Part shown: one piece after another, positions 34,126-42,679 of the stretch
How positions within the stretch are numbered: position 1 is the stretch's first letter
Layout: the number at the start of each line of letters is the position of its first letter
Source of the DNA: Geoglobus sp. UBA235
GTDB taxonomy: Archaea; Halobacteriota; Archaeoglobi; Archaeoglobales; Archaeoglobaceae
Length of the DNA stretch: 64,000 nt
Assembly: GCA_002494725.1 (NCBI GenBank)
Contig: DACG01000030.1
Location: 85,510 to 149,509 of the forward strand
Reading direction: 5' to 3'
The notes under the pieces: generated by a model
Database searches by the model: none
Seen by the model: the letters and a program-made list of their open reading frames with translations, nothing else
Told to the model about the DNA's origin: nothing
Program-made: the position numbers and the translations under genes

Positions 34126-34803
34126 TCAGATTTTAGAGATCAGGGTTCTGATTTCTCTGAAGAGAGAACCGATCCCATAGATGATTATGATATAGATCAC
34201 TATTGCAAAGAAAAGATAGGACTTGTGACTGTATATTCTGGCTATGAAAAGGAGACTGAGGGATACAGAAGCCAGTGCTATTGAGACATAGAAGCTGTGA
34301 AGGTCCAGCGGTATTATGAAAAAATCTCTGAACTTGTAATACTTTCCGAGGATAAAATTAAGATAGATCCCAGCTGCAGATGCTGCGGTTGAAAGAATCG
34401 CCAGAAGCTTGTACGATATTGTTGGAAGATGCAATGTTATAAGCCATGTGACTGTAAAATAAAAAACAATATTAAAAAATCTCTCTGAAACAACCGGTCT
34501 CATTCTGTTATCTACAACAAGAAATTTGATGACATAAATTCCGGAGAGCATCAGTATTATCCAGAAAACCGAGGACGAGAACTCCATGAAAAACTTCCCA
34601 AGATTGCTCAGAGTCATGTAATAGACAAGCCCACCAAGCCAGGTGAAGATAAGGGATATGGAAACCAGAAATGACAGCATGTATCCCATCTGAACCCTTC
34701 CGTTGAGCACATCTCTGGAATTCTCAGAAAGTACCAAATTCAGAAGAATTAGGGATACAGTTAGAAGCGACAATCCCTGTCCCAAGTACAGACTGTTTTC
34801 CAT
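34126..34803 (-). CDS. Hypothetical seven-helix membrane protein
   Basis: About 225 residues, almost entirely hydrophobic helices, with the short loops LSENSRDVLNGRVQMG and YSHKSY. No known motif is recognised. The fold resembles histidine-kinase-type 7TM sensory modules in spacing only. An ATG at 34821 would add six residues; a TATA-like tract near 34834 favours ATG 34803. Confidence 0.6.
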   Translation of the reverse strand: MENSLYLGQGLSLLTVSLILLNLVLSENSRDVLNGRVQMGYMLSFLVSISLIFTWLGGLVYYMTLSNLGKFFMEFSSSVFWIILMLSGIYVIKFLVVDNRMRPVVSERFFNIVFYFTVTWLITLHLPTISYKLLAILSTAASAAGIYLNFILGKYYKFRDFFIIPLDLHSFYVSIALASVSLSLLFIARIYSHKSYLFFAIVIYIIIIYGIGSLFREIRTLISKI

Positions 34804-34871
34804 TGAACTGCAATCTTGCATTCAAAAATAAAAACTTATCGTAATTGTATCCTTATGATCACCATGGCATT

Positions 34872-35387
34872 TCAGGGATTTTCCCTGATTCTCTTCTCCC
34901 TTTCAGCAGGGATTACCTCGGTCTTGGCATCTCTGAACCTCACCCTAAAAACTTCACCATTAAGGATTCTGTCAAGAAATACCGCTAAGGCTGCAACCTC
35001 GCTGTGAGGTTGATTTCCAATGGATATGTTAAGATCTGACAGCTCATAAACCTCTGGAGGGACTTTCTCAGCACCCACAACCACCATGACCCTTTCCGAA
35101 CTCTGGATCTCATTAACTTTCTGAAGCAGTGGCATCCCGTACATTGTTAGGTGGACTTTTAGTCCATCAAAGCTCTTCAGGAGCTCCTTCCATGACTTTA
35201 CGTGCTCTATGAAGAAGTCTCCTCCCCATCTTCTCACAACATCCCTCACATTTTCAAACAGCCTTTCATCCTCCCTGTCAAAGTAGATGCCCCTTGCACC
35301 AAAGGCTCTTGCAGTTAATGCTACGTGGGTTGAAATGCGTTTGTCCCTCTCTGGTCTGTGTCCAAGTCTCAGAACATAAACCTCCAC
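34872..35387 (-). CDS. trm56: tRNA (cytidine(56)-2'-O)-methyltransferase
   Basis: A 171-residue SPOUT methyltransferase matching archaeal aTrm56: VLRLGHRPERDKRISTHVAL at the N-terminus, VHLTMYGMPL, VVVGAEKVPPEVYE and the knot segment NISIGNQPHSEVAALAVFLD. It methylates the ribose of C56 in the T-loop using SAM. Length and motifs agree fully with the family. Confidence 0.96.
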   Translation of the reverse strand: MEVYVLRLGHRPERDKRISTHVALTARAFGARGIYFDREDERLFENVRDVVRRWGGDFFIEHVKSWKELLKSFDGLKVHLTMYGMPLLQKVNEIQSSERVMVVVGAEKVPPEVYELSDLNISIGNQPHSEVAALAVFLDRILNGEVFRVRFRDAKTEVIPAEREKRIRENP

Positions 35388-35417
35388 ATCTTCTGTAAAA
35401 TCGGATGTAAGATAAAG

Positions 35418-36419
35418 TTAACCTAAGTGGAAGGTTGCGGGGAAGGATATTGTTTTTACCACCTTGTCCATAAAAACCTTCTCACGAGCCATACTGGATT
35501 GTGATGAAACCGATGACAGATCATTAACAAACCCGTAGGGAATATCTTCCATGAATATCCTTTCCAAGTCGCCCCTTCCGAGTTCAGAGAGTTTTTCAGA
35601 GATCCTTTTTTCAATCTCCTCTGACCGCTCTATCCTCTCACCAAAACTGATATCCCTGTATTCGTCAAGTCCAAGTCTCTCACACAGAACTTTCCAGAAC
35701 TTTGGTTCATCCAGAATTCCAAAGGAGACATAGCAGTCCTTTGCTCTGTATATCCTGTAGCCCGGATTGGAGTAAAATTCCGGAAGGGGGTCATTTTTAT
35801 TTATGGCGTTGAGAAAGTGAAGGGGTATGGCAAAGAGTGCTGAATTGTACATGCTCACATCTATGTAAGCTCCTTTTCCCGTTCTCATCTTTCTGAGGTA
35901 AGCTGAAAGGATGGCAACTGCAGCAGTTATGGCTGATGCAAAGTCTGAGAGCTGAACGTTTGGATCTGAAGGCATGCTTCCTGAGAGCCCCGAAATCTCA
36001 CATATGCCTGAAAGGGAGAGGATGTTTATGTCATGGACCGGCCTTTTCATCTCAGACTTTTGACCGAAACCTGTTATTGAGCAGTAGATTAGACCATCAT
36101 TGATCTCTTTCAGAGTTCTGTAGTCCATTCCCAGCTTCTCTGCAACTCCTGGTCTAAAACCTTCAACAAACACATCGGCATTTTCCACAATTCTGTAAAG
36201 CCTCTCCCTGTCCCCATCTCTCTTGAGATCGAGAGTTATTATGTCTTTTCCGGCATTCATCCCAAGATAGATGTCCTCTCTGTATCTCATTGGCTCTCCG
36301 GATGGTGGTTCTATCTTTATCACCCTTGCTCCCAGCTCCGAGAGAACCTTGCAGCAGTAGGGGCCTGGGTAGTAGTATGCGACTTCCACAACAGTCATTC
36401 CTTCAAGAAGCTTTTCCAT
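35418..36419 (-). CDS. CaiB/BaiF-type family III CoA transferase
   Basis: A 333-residue protein starting MEKLLEGMTVVEVAYYYPGP with RVIKIEPPSGEPMR, LDLKRDGDRERLYRI and the catalytic Asp region (HDINILSLSGI). It moves CoA between acyl chains. The length is on the short side (many are 380-400), with the C-terminal region reduced. It is divergent from the beta-oxidation operon with shared upstream motifs, so it probably activates or racemises a substrate of that pathway (for example alpha-methylacyl-CoA racemase-like). Confidence 0.9.
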   Translation of the reverse strand: MEKLLEGMTVVEVAYYYPGPYCCKVLSELGARVIKIEPPSGEPMRYREDIYLGMNAGKDIITLDLKRDGDRERLYRIVENADVFVEGFRPGVAEKLGMDYRTLKEINDGLIYCSITGFGQKSEMKRPVHDINILSLSGICEISGLSGSMPSDPNVQLSDFASAITAAVAILSAYLRKMRTGKGAYIDVSMYNSALFAIPLHFLNAINKNDPLPEFYSNPGYRIYRAKDCYVSFGILDEPKFWKVLCERLGLDEYRDISFGERIERSEEIEKRISEKLSELGRGDLERIFMEDIPYGFVNDLSSVSSQSSMAREKVFMDKVVKTISFPATFHLG

Positions 36420-36440
36420 GAGCTGATACTGGAATGAAAG

Positions 36441-36536
36441 TATATAAAACGTTCATCCGCACCCTCTTTCCAGCACACGGTTCAGAAAATGGAAAACGTT
36501 ATTAATTTACCGATTACGTTAATTTTTGGTGATATC
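36441..36536. promoter_or_regulatory. Divergent promoter region with repeated AAAACGTT motif
   Basis: AAAACGTT occurs at 36446-36453, overlapping a minus-strand TATA (GTTTTATATAC) 27 bp before the CoA-transferase start. It occurs again at 36493-36500, just before the plus-strand box TTATTAATTTA upstream of thiolase. A third ACGTTAAT is at 36516-36523. A common regulator of both transcripts is plausible. Confidence 0.45.
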
Positions 36537-37718
36537 ATGACAGAATCTGTCATTGTCAGCGGAGTTAGAACAGCCATAGGCAGGTTTGGAGGGGGATTGA
36601 AGGACGTTTCTGCTGTTGAGCTCGGCAGCATAGTGATAAAAGAGGCGATTAACAGGGCAGGAATAAGGCCGGAGGACGTTGATGAGGTTATAATGGGTCA
36701 TGTTGTTACTGCGGGTTGCGGACAGAACACTGCAAGACACGCAGCCCTCAGAGCTGGACTGCCCAACACCATCCCGGCCTACCAGATAAACAAGGTCTGC
36801 ACCTCAGGCCTTAAGGCCATAGCCCTCGCTCACCTCATGATCCAGATGGGTGAGGCTGATGTTGTTGTTGCAGGCGGAATGGAGAGCATGAGCAACGCAC
36901 CCTACGCTTTGCTCAGGGCAAGATGGGGCTACAGGATGTTCAACGACCAGCTTGTGGATTTGATGGTTCACGATGGACTGTGGGATCCGATATACAACCA
37001 GCACATGGCCGAGAATACCGAGGACGTGGCGGATGAGTTTGGAGTTACAAGAGATGAGATGGACGAGTGGAGCTACCACAGCCATGTTAAGGCGATAAAG
37101 GCAATTGATGAGGGGAAGTTCGCCGAAGAGATAATCCCCGTAACGGTCAGGGAGAAGAAGGGCGAGAGGGTGGTTGACACGGACGAGAATCCGAGGAGAG
37201 ACACAAGTCTCGAGAAGATAAAGAGCCTCAAGCCCGTTTTCAGGCCGAATGGAAAGATTACTGCAGCAAACGCACCAAACACGAGTGATGGTGCCGCTGC
37301 TGTTGTGGTTATGAGCGGGGAAAAGGCAGAGGAGCTTGGAGCTGAGCCGAAGCTCGAGATTCTCGCTCATGGACAGGCGTCAAGGGATCCGAAATACATA
37401 GCAACGGTCCCCGCCTACGCTGCTGAAATCGCCCTGAAGAAAGCCGGGGTGAGCAAGGACGACATAGACCTGTGGGAGATAAACGAGGCTTTCGCTGCCG
37501 TGACGCTCATCTCGGCAAAGTACCTCATGAACCTTGATCTCGACAGGGTCAACGTCAATGGAGGTGCTGTTGCTCTCGGCCATCCGATTGGAGCAACGGG
37601 AGCGAGGCTTGTTGTCACGCTTATGCACGAGATGCTCAGAAGGAAGAGCGAGTACGGGGTCGTAACGCTCTGCGCGGGAATGGCTCAGGGTGATGCAATA
37701 GTCTTCAGAAAATACTGA
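36537..37718 (+). CDS. Acetyl-CoA C-acyltransferase (thiolase)
   Basis: About 393 residues, full-length thiolase. Nucleophile Cys in NKVCTSGLKAIALAH, the NEAFA and GGAVALGHPIGATGAR motifs, and a second catalytic Cys in LCAGMAQGDA. It cleaves 3-ketoacyl-CoA in beta-oxidation. The frame could begin at 36489, but ATG 36537 with GGTGAT 3 bases upstream and MTESVIVSGVRTAIGR is the standard start. Codon choice is more GC-rich than in the flanking CoA transferase. The acyl-CoA dehydrogenase gene follows after 9 bases. Confidence 0.96.
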   Translation: MTESVIVSGVRTAIGRFGGGLKDVSAVELGSIVIKEAINRAGIRPEDVDEVIMGHVVTAGCGQNTARHAALRAGLPNTIPAYQINKVCTSGLKAIALAHLMIQMGEADVVVAGGMESMSNAPYALLRARWGYRMFNDQLVDLMVHDGLWDPIYNQHMAENTEDVADEFGVTRDEMDEWSYHSHVKAIKAIDEGKFAEEIIPVTVREKKGERVVDTDENPRRDTSLEKIKSLKPVFRPNGKITAANAPNTSDGAAAVVVMSGEKAEELGAEPKLEILAHGQASRDPKYIATVPAYAAEIALKKAGVSKDDIDLWEINEAFAAVTLISAKYLMNLDLDRVNVNGGAVALGHPIGATGARLVVTLMHEMLRRKSEYGVVTLCAGMAQGDAIVFRKY

Positions 37719-37727
37719 GGTGATAGC

Positions 37728-38876
37728 GTGAACTTCGAGCTGAGTGAGGAGCACAGAATGCTCCAGGAAGCTGTGAGGGAGTTTGCAGAGAAGGAGATAA
37801 TGCCCTACGGCAGGGAATACGACGAGAGGAAGGAGTATCCGATGGACATCTACAGGAAAGCGGCGAAGCTCGGTTACATAGGGGCGGGCATTCCCGAGGA
37901 GTACAACGGAGCGGGAATGGACTGTTTGGCTGAGGCCATAATCAGCATGGAGTTCACGAGGGCTGACAGCAGCATAGGATCGGCCATAGATCTCGCTGTC
38001 CTCGGAGTTCCCATGCTCCTCCACTTCGGCACTGAAGAACAGAAGGAGCAGTACATGGCCCGGGTTCCCAAAGGAGACGGCCCCTCTGCAATAGCCATCA
38101 CCGAGCCCGACTGCGGAACAGATGTTGCTGCGATGAGAACGAGGGCTGTGAAGGACGGGAATGAGTGGGTGATCAACGGCACAAAGCAGTTCATAACCAA
38201 CGGAAGCGTTGGGCTTTACACGATCGTCCTCGCAAAAACAGCCCAGACGAGCCCACCCCACAGGGGGATTTCTGCGTTCATAGTTGAGCAGGATAGAGAG
38301 GGGTACTCGGCAAAAGAAATCGAGAAAATGGGTATGAACTGCCATGACACGTCTGAGGTTTCTCTCAACAATGTGAGGGTGCCGGAAGAGAACCTGGTTG
38401 GGAAGGAGAACAACGGTTTTTACCAGCTCATGGCCTTCTTCAACGAGAGCAGGATAAAGATTGGAGCCCTTCACCTCGGCATGGCAATAGGCGCCTACGA
38501 GAGGGCTCTGGAGTACGCCAGGGAAAGAAAGGCCTTCGGGAAGCCACTGATAGAGCACCAGGCCATAGCGTTCAAGCTCGCAGACATGTACAAGGACATC
38601 GAGGCCGCAAAGCTCCTCGTCTTCAAGGCAGCATGGCTCGTCGATAACGGCAATCCCGATCCGGCTTTGAGCTCTGCCGCGAAGCTGTTTGCAACCGAGA
38701 CAGCGATTAAGGTCACGTATGAAGCTGTTCAGATCTTCGGAGGGTACGGGTTCAGCAAGGAGTACGATGTTGAGAGGTATTACAGGGACGCGAGGGTTGG
38801 GACGATATACGAGGGGACGAGTGAGGCTCAGAAGATTGTAATCTCAAGGAGAATTGCGGGAAAAATTAGGGTTTGA
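37728..38876 (+). CDS. Acyl-CoA dehydrogenase
   Basis: A 382-residue flavoprotein of standard length. AIAITEPDCGTDVAAMRTRA for FAD and substrate, GTKQFITNG, a C-terminal QIFGGYGFSKEYDVERYYRD and the base glutamate in YEGTSEAQKI. It forms the trans-2,3 double bond of acyl-CoA. GTG start with GAGGTGAT upstream. It overlaps no gene but leads straight into the 3-hydroxyacyl-CoA dehydrogenase gene. Confidence 0.96.
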   Translation: MNFELSEEHRMLQEAVREFAEKEIMPYGREYDERKEYPMDIYRKAAKLGYIGAGIPEEYNGAGMDCLAEAIISMEFTRADSSIGSAIDLAVLGVPMLLHFGTEEQKEQYMARVPKGDGPSAIAITEPDCGTDVAAMRTRAVKDGNEWVINGTKQFITNGSVGLYTIVLAKTAQTSPPHRGISAFIVEQDREGYSAKEIEKMGMNCHDTSEVSLNNVRVPEENLVGKENNGFYQLMAFFNESRIKIGALHLGMAIGAYERALEYARERKAFGKPLIEHQAIAFKLADMYKDIEAAKLLVFKAAWLVDNGNPDPALSSAAKLFATETAIKVTYEAVQIFGGYGFSKEYDVERYYRDARVGTIYEGTSEAQKIVISRRIAGKIRV

Positions 38877-38886
38877 GGTGGTGAGT

Positions 38887-39750
38887 GTGAAGGTTGAGGA
38901 CGTCAAGGTTGTTGGTGTTCTCGGTGCCGGAACGATGGGCTCTGGCATAGCCCAGGTATGTGCGATGGCAGGCTATGAGGTTGTGCTTAGAGATATAGAG
39001 GACAGGTTCCTTGAGAGAGGTCTGAGCAACATCAGGAAGAGCCTTGAGAAGTTTGCGGAGAAGGGCAAGCTGAGCGAGGACGTTGACACAGTAATGGGCA
39101 GGATAAAGCCAACCACGAAGCTTGAAGATCTTGCAGATGTTGATGTGGTGATTGAGGCGATAATAGAGAACATGGACGTGAAGAAGGAGACCTTCAGACA
39201 GCTCAACGAAATCGTGAAGAGGGAGGATGCCATATTCGCCTCGAACACCTCAACGCTCAGCATAACCGAGATGGCTTCAGTAACAAAGAGGCCAGAGAAC
39301 TTCGTTGGAATTCACTTCATGAACCCCGTGCCGGTAATGAGGGGTGTTGAGATAGTCAGGGGGCTGCTTACAGGCGATGAAACTCTCGAGTTTGCGGTCG
39401 AGTTCACGAAGAAGCTGGGCAAGGAACCGGTTGTGTGCAGGGATTCGCCGGGCTTCATCTCAAACAGAATTCTGATGCCCTGGATAAACGAAGGCATCTG
39501 GGTGCTTTACGAGGGAGTTGCAACGAAGGAGGAGATAGACAGGGGAATGAGGCTGTTCACAAACGTTCCCATGGGGCCGTTAGAGCTTGCCGACCTGATT
39601 GGCCTGGACATCTGCCTTGCGGCCATTGAAACCCTGCATAAGGAGCTCGGAGACAAGTACAGGCCATGTCCACTGCTCAAGCAGATGGTTCAGGCAGGGC
39701 TGCTCGGGAGAAAGACGGGCAGAGGATTCTACGATTACAGCAAAAAATAG
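38887..39750 (+). CDS. 3-hydroxyacyl-CoA dehydrogenase
   Basis: About 287 residues. N-terminal NAD fold GVLGAGTMGSGIAQVCAMAG, substrate motif NTSTLSITEMA, catalytic HFMNPVPVM, and the C-terminal dimer domain with DSPGFISNRILMPWINEG. It oxidises 3-hydroxyacyl-CoA to 3-ketoacyl-CoA. The frame is open from 38854, but GTG 38887 with GAGGTGGTGA upstream is preferred. No enoyl-CoA hydratase domain is fused, so that step must come from another locus. Confidence 0.95.
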   Translation: MKVEDVKVVGVLGAGTMGSGIAQVCAMAGYEVVLRDIEDRFLERGLSNIRKSLEKFAEKGKLSEDVDTVMGRIKPTTKLEDLADVDVVIEAIIENMDVKKETFRQLNEIVKREDAIFASNTSTLSITEMASVTKRPENFVGIHFMNPVPVMRGVEIVRGLLTGDETLEFAVEFTKKLGKEPVVCRDSPGFISNRILMPWINEGIWVLYEGVATKEEIDRGMRLFTNVPMGPLELADLIGLDICLAAIETLHKELGDKYRPCPLLKQMVQAGLLGRKTGRGFYDYSKK

Positions 39751-39876
39751 CTTTTACATCCTATTTTATTTTGCAGGCAGATAAAACAGTTTCGAACAGC
39801 ACCGCTCGCGTGTGAATCTGGAAGTGCCATTTGGAGATAAAAATTTTTAAAATCACTGTATTTCAAATTTACATCA

Positions 39877-40341
39877 TTGAAAACACCATCTAAGACTGAT
39901 TCCAGAATTATCGTAACAGGACCCCTTGCATTCCTCTTTACACTTGTCTTCCTCGTGCAGACTGCAAGAGCAGACGTGGTGTTTCCCCTGACCATGCCGT
40001 TCCTGCCGTACATACCTCTTATCATTCTGGTCGAGGTCCTCTGCTTTCCTCTGGTTGCGGAAAAGGCAGGAACGTGTGTTCCACTGAAAAAAGGTGCCGT
40101 ATCAGTGGCAATTGCAAACGTCGCAAGCTCTGCAGTGGGACTTTTCGTTCCGGGACCGTACAGAGCGGGAATTCTGGCGTGGTTCCTCTCCGCCTACCTG
40201 CTCTCTGTTGCTGTTGAAGCCGGCGTTTATGCAGCCACGCTTAAATGCGGCCTGCGAAGGGCAGCTGTACTTTCCGCCTCGCTGAACGCAGTGTCCTATG
40301 CCGTCGCTTCTGTACTCTTTGCAGCTCAAACCGCAAGGTGA
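39877..40341 (+). CDS. Hypothetical membrane protein
   Basis: A 154-residue protein with about four hydrophobic helices, the first like a signal anchor (IIVTGPLAFLFTLVFLVQTA). A TTG start lies about 28 bp after an AT-rich TTTTTAAAA box, so it may be leaderless. No family recognised. The codons are GC-rich. It overlaps the convergent radical SAM gene by 16 bases. Confidence 0.65.
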   Translation: MKTPSKTDSRIIVTGPLAFLFTLVFLVQTARADVVFPLTMPFLPYIPLIILVEVLCFPLVAEKAGTCVPLKKGAVSVAIANVASSAVGLFVPGPYRAGILAWFLSAYLLSVAVEAGVYAATLKCGLRRAAVLSASLNAVSYAVASVLFAAQTAR

Positions 40342-41174
40342 GAACCGTCACAGCTTTTTGCTCTAAAAGGAATCCCTTCCCTGCAGAACGCGTAACTCAC
40401 TCCGAGGTCCTCGCACACCTCAGCCACTCTCGAGAGGAGCCCCGTTCTCAGCACCCTGTTCAGGTACCAGCTACCACCGACCTTCTCACCGCGTCTGAAG
40501 TACATTTCCCTGTACCTTTCCCTGAGTTCCGGGAAAGCTTTTGTTATCCGGGAATACGAGTCTCCCCTGAGCTTCAGGGTTGAGGAGACCACGTGATCGA
40601 CAAACTTCGCCTTTTCGAGCACATCTTCGACGCTTTCATCGTTTATTCCCGGCATAACCGGATCGAGTCTGAGAATTACCGGAATGTCTGATTTCTTCAA
40701 CTCTTTCAGGGCCCTGATTCTCTTTCCAGGTTCAGGGGCGAGGGGTTCGATCTTCTCTGCGATGCTTTCATCGAGCGTTGTTACGGTTACGGAAATCGTG
40801 GCTCTCATGTTTTTCAGAATGTCCGCGTCCCTCACCACAGCGTCGCTTTTGGTTATGACGAGGAGCCTCAGGTCTCTCTCGGACATCAACCTGAGGGCGT
40901 TCCTGGTCAGCTCAAGCTCCCTCTCCATGGGCGGATACGGGTCGGAGCTGTTTGACATGGAAATGAGTGCATTTGCAGATAGATTTTTCAGCTCCCTTTC
41001 AAGCCTTGTCAGCAGGAGCTTTTTCGGGCGGGCGTGGAAAAATTCCGGAATGTATGTGGAGTAGCAGTATCTGCACCTGTGGTCGCATCCTGTATACGGG
41101 TTGAGTGAATACTTGGGAGGGCAGGTGCACATTCCGGACTTCCAGGGGTCGAAGGGTGTGATCAGACGGTTCAT
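40326..41174 (-). CDS. SPL-family radical SAM protein, second copy
   Basis: A 282-residue protein with the radical SAM motif in NPYTGCDHRCRYCYSTYIPE near residue 25 and SNSSDPYPPMERELELTRNA, VITKSDAVVRDADIL typical of the SPL-like group. It is clearly a paralogue of the protein at 22.8 kb but with different flanks and GC-rich codons. The substrate is unknown. It overlaps the ITPase gene by 4 bases. Confidence 0.85.
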   Translation of the reverse strand: MNRLITPFDPWKSGMCTCPPKYSLNPYTGCDHRCRYCYSTYIPEFFHARPKKLLLTRLERELKNLSANALISMSNSSDPYPPMERELELTRNALRLMSERDLRLLVITKSDAVVRDADILKNMRATISVTVTTLDESIAEKIEPLAPEPGKRIRALKELKKSDIPVILRLDPVMPGINDESVEDVLEKAKFVDHVVSSTLKLRGDSYSRITKAFPELRERYREMYFRRGEKVGGSWYLNRVLRTGLLSRVAEVCEDLGVSYAFCREGIPFRAKSCDGSHLAV

Positions 41175-41695
41175 TGCCGGTACATCTCCCTGTTAAGCCA
41201 AGGAATCAGCGCCATTGTAACTGCAATCTCGCTGAGCATGCTCCTCGTTACAGCATTTTTCGTCAGAAAGCCTATTGCACCCTGTTTTTTTCCGAGACTT
41301 TTTATTCCCGTCAGAATCTCCATGACGTCTCCCACTTCCTTCCCGCTGAGCACCTCCCTTACTACCCGGGGAGGGTACTCGAAACCCGGTCCAAAACCGA
41401 TGGTGTAACGCTCACCATCGTAAACGCACGCAACCTGAAAGTCGATGTAGCCCGTAAGCGTGAATGGCAGCTCGAAAAGTCCAGCCTCAATTCCGACCGA
41501 GAAATCGAATTCCTCGCTGTATGCGTTCTTCGCCCTGTTTACAGCACCTTCAATAATCTCAGCTCCAAATGGCTGGTCGCTGACACACGATACGACTTCT
41601 CTGGGGACAATTTCGACATCGTGAAAGAACTTCTCAAAAGCCCTCTTTGCACCCTCTATTTTGGCCGGATTTCCCGTCCCAGCTGCAATTTTCAT
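41171..41695 (-). CDS. Inosine/xanthosine triphosphatase (DUF84/YjjX)
   Basis: A 174-residue protein starting MKIAAGTGNPAKIEGAKRAF with the VSDQPFGAEIIEGAVNRA motif and GIEAGLFELP metal site. It removes deaminated purine triphosphates (ITP, XTP) from the pool. Standard length. Co-transcribed with the SPL-like enzyme by a 4-base overlap. Confidence 0.93.
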   Translation of the reverse strand: MKIAAGTGNPAKIEGAKRAFEKFFHDVEIVPREVVSCVSDQPFGAEIIEGAVNRAKNAYSEEFDFSVGIEAGLFELPFTLTGYIDFQVACVYDGERYTIGFGPGFEYPPRVVREVLSGKEVGDVMEILTGIKSLGKKQGAIGFLTKNAVTRSMLSEIAVTMALIPWLNREMYRQ

Positions 41696-41770
41696 TCAGA
41701 AGACCGGGACTCAAACTCAAATTAAACTTTTCTCTCATCTTCTCTACCATGGAAAACTGAATTGAGCCAT

Positions 41771-42133
41771 TTACAGCACCTTCCCGAGTGTCTCCATAAG
41801 CCATTGCACCTCATTTTTTAGCTCAGCCAGAACTTTCCTTCCTGAATCCGTGATCCTGTAGTACCTCCTGAACCTGCCCCCAACCTCAGTCTGGAAGTCC
41901 TCGACGAGACCGTACTTCCTGAGGCTCTTCAGGAGGTCGTAGAGTGTCCCCTCACTGGGAACCAGCTTGCCTTCGCTGAGTATCTCCAGACCCTTTCTTA
42001 TTGCGTAGCCGTGGAGATCACCCTCTCTCTCGAGGATAGACAAAACCAGGAAAGAGTAGAAACCCGATCGCAGGTCTTTGCGAAGTTTTTTAAGGGCGTT
42101 TTTCCCATTGTCCCTGAACACGGGCATTACCAC
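41771..42133 (-). CDS. PadR-family transcription regulator
   Basis: About 120 residues. A winged helix with the PadR signature FLVLSILEREGDLHGYAIRK, SEGTLYDLLKSLRKYGLVED and FRRYYRITDSGRKVLAELK. PadR proteins bind palindromes and respond to phenolics or other small ligands. A perfect 16-base inverted repeat lies 7-22 bases upstream and a palindrome lies before the adjacent DUF74 gene. Confidence 0.92.
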   Translation of the reverse strand: MVMPVFRDNGKNALKKLRKDLRSGFYSFLVLSILEREGDLHGYAIRKGLEILSEGKLVPSEGTLYDLLKSLRKYGLVEDFQTEVGGRFRRYYRITDSGRKVLAELKNEVQWLMETLGKVL

Positions 42134-42139
42134 TCCTCA

Positions 42140-42155
42140 GCAGCTCTGGAGCTGC
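42140..42155. promoter_or_regulatory. Inverted repeat upstream of padR
   Basis: GCAGCTC, two bases, GAGCTGC: perfect 7-bp arms. It sits between the DUF74 stop and the PadR start on the same strand, so it may be a hairpin in the transcript or a PadR-binding site. Confidence 0.45.
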
Positions 42156-42168
42156 CAGCCACAAACAT

Positions 42169-42501
42169 TCACTCCTCGGGTTCAGCAATAACTGCGGTGC
42201 CGTAGGCATAGACTTCTGCAACGTTCGAGCGAACGCTTGATGTTGCAAACCTGATGTTGACTATGGCGTTCGCTCCGAGCTCCTTTGCATGGAGAAACAT
42301 CCTTTTCAGGGCCTCTTCTCTGGCTTCAGCCATCATGCGGGTGTACTCGTTTATCTCTCCACCCCTGATGTTTCTGAGCAGGGCCATGATGTCTCTCCCG
42401 AGGTGCGTGGCCCTCACGACACCGCCACGGGCTACCCCCTTCACCTCCACGATCCTGTATCCGGGAATACTTTCGGTCGTTACCGCAAGAATGCCCTCCA
42501 C
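42169..42501 (-). CDS. YbjQ/DUF74 family protein
   Basis: A 110-residue protein matching DUF74 (TTESIPGYRIVEVKGVARGG, then EINEYTRMMAEAREEALKRM and GANAIVNIRF). It forms pentameric rings; the function is unknown, though often called a heavy-metal-binding domain. The GTG start has GGAGGTGAG ahead. A palindrome lies directly upstream. The padR gene follows after 35 bases. Confidence 0.92.
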   Translation of the reverse strand: MEGILAVTTESIPGYRIVEVKGVARGGVVRATHLGRDIMALLRNIRGGEINEYTRMMAEAREEALKRMFLHAKELGANAIVNIRFATSSVRSNVAEVYAYGTAVIAEPEE

Positions 42502-42514
42502 ATCCTCACCTCCT

Positions 42515-42535
42515 ATACATCGGACTTCGATGTAT
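42515..42535. promoter_or_regulatory. Perfect 8-bp-arm palindrome, likely PadR operator
   Basis: ATACATCG, spacer GACTT, CGATGTAT. It lies 14-34 bases upstream of the DUF74 start, adjoining the ribosome site. A binding site there would block the DUF74-padR transcript. The half site with outer ATAC/GTAT resembles PadR operators in general form. Confidence 0.55.
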
Positions 42536-42679
42536 GTTCGCCATGCAGCGATAAAAATGTTTCGGAGAACAACGCGTTAGGTACTCGGATGTTCCATTCC
42601 CATAACGTTCTCGGGGCAGTCAGGATTGGAGCATCCCGGGGGCGTAAATGAGCCTGATGTCACTCTTACCCTCGGCATG

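Noticed and set aside
37380..38558. 392-residue minus-strand frame across thiolase and acyl-CoA dehydrogenase
   Set aside because: Antisense shadow in GC-rich sequence; the plus-strand enzymes are unambiguous.
39735..40025. 96-residue minus-strand frame opposite the small membrane protein
   Set aside because: No start signal, mixed composition; it overlaps the hydrophobic plus-strand product that fits better.
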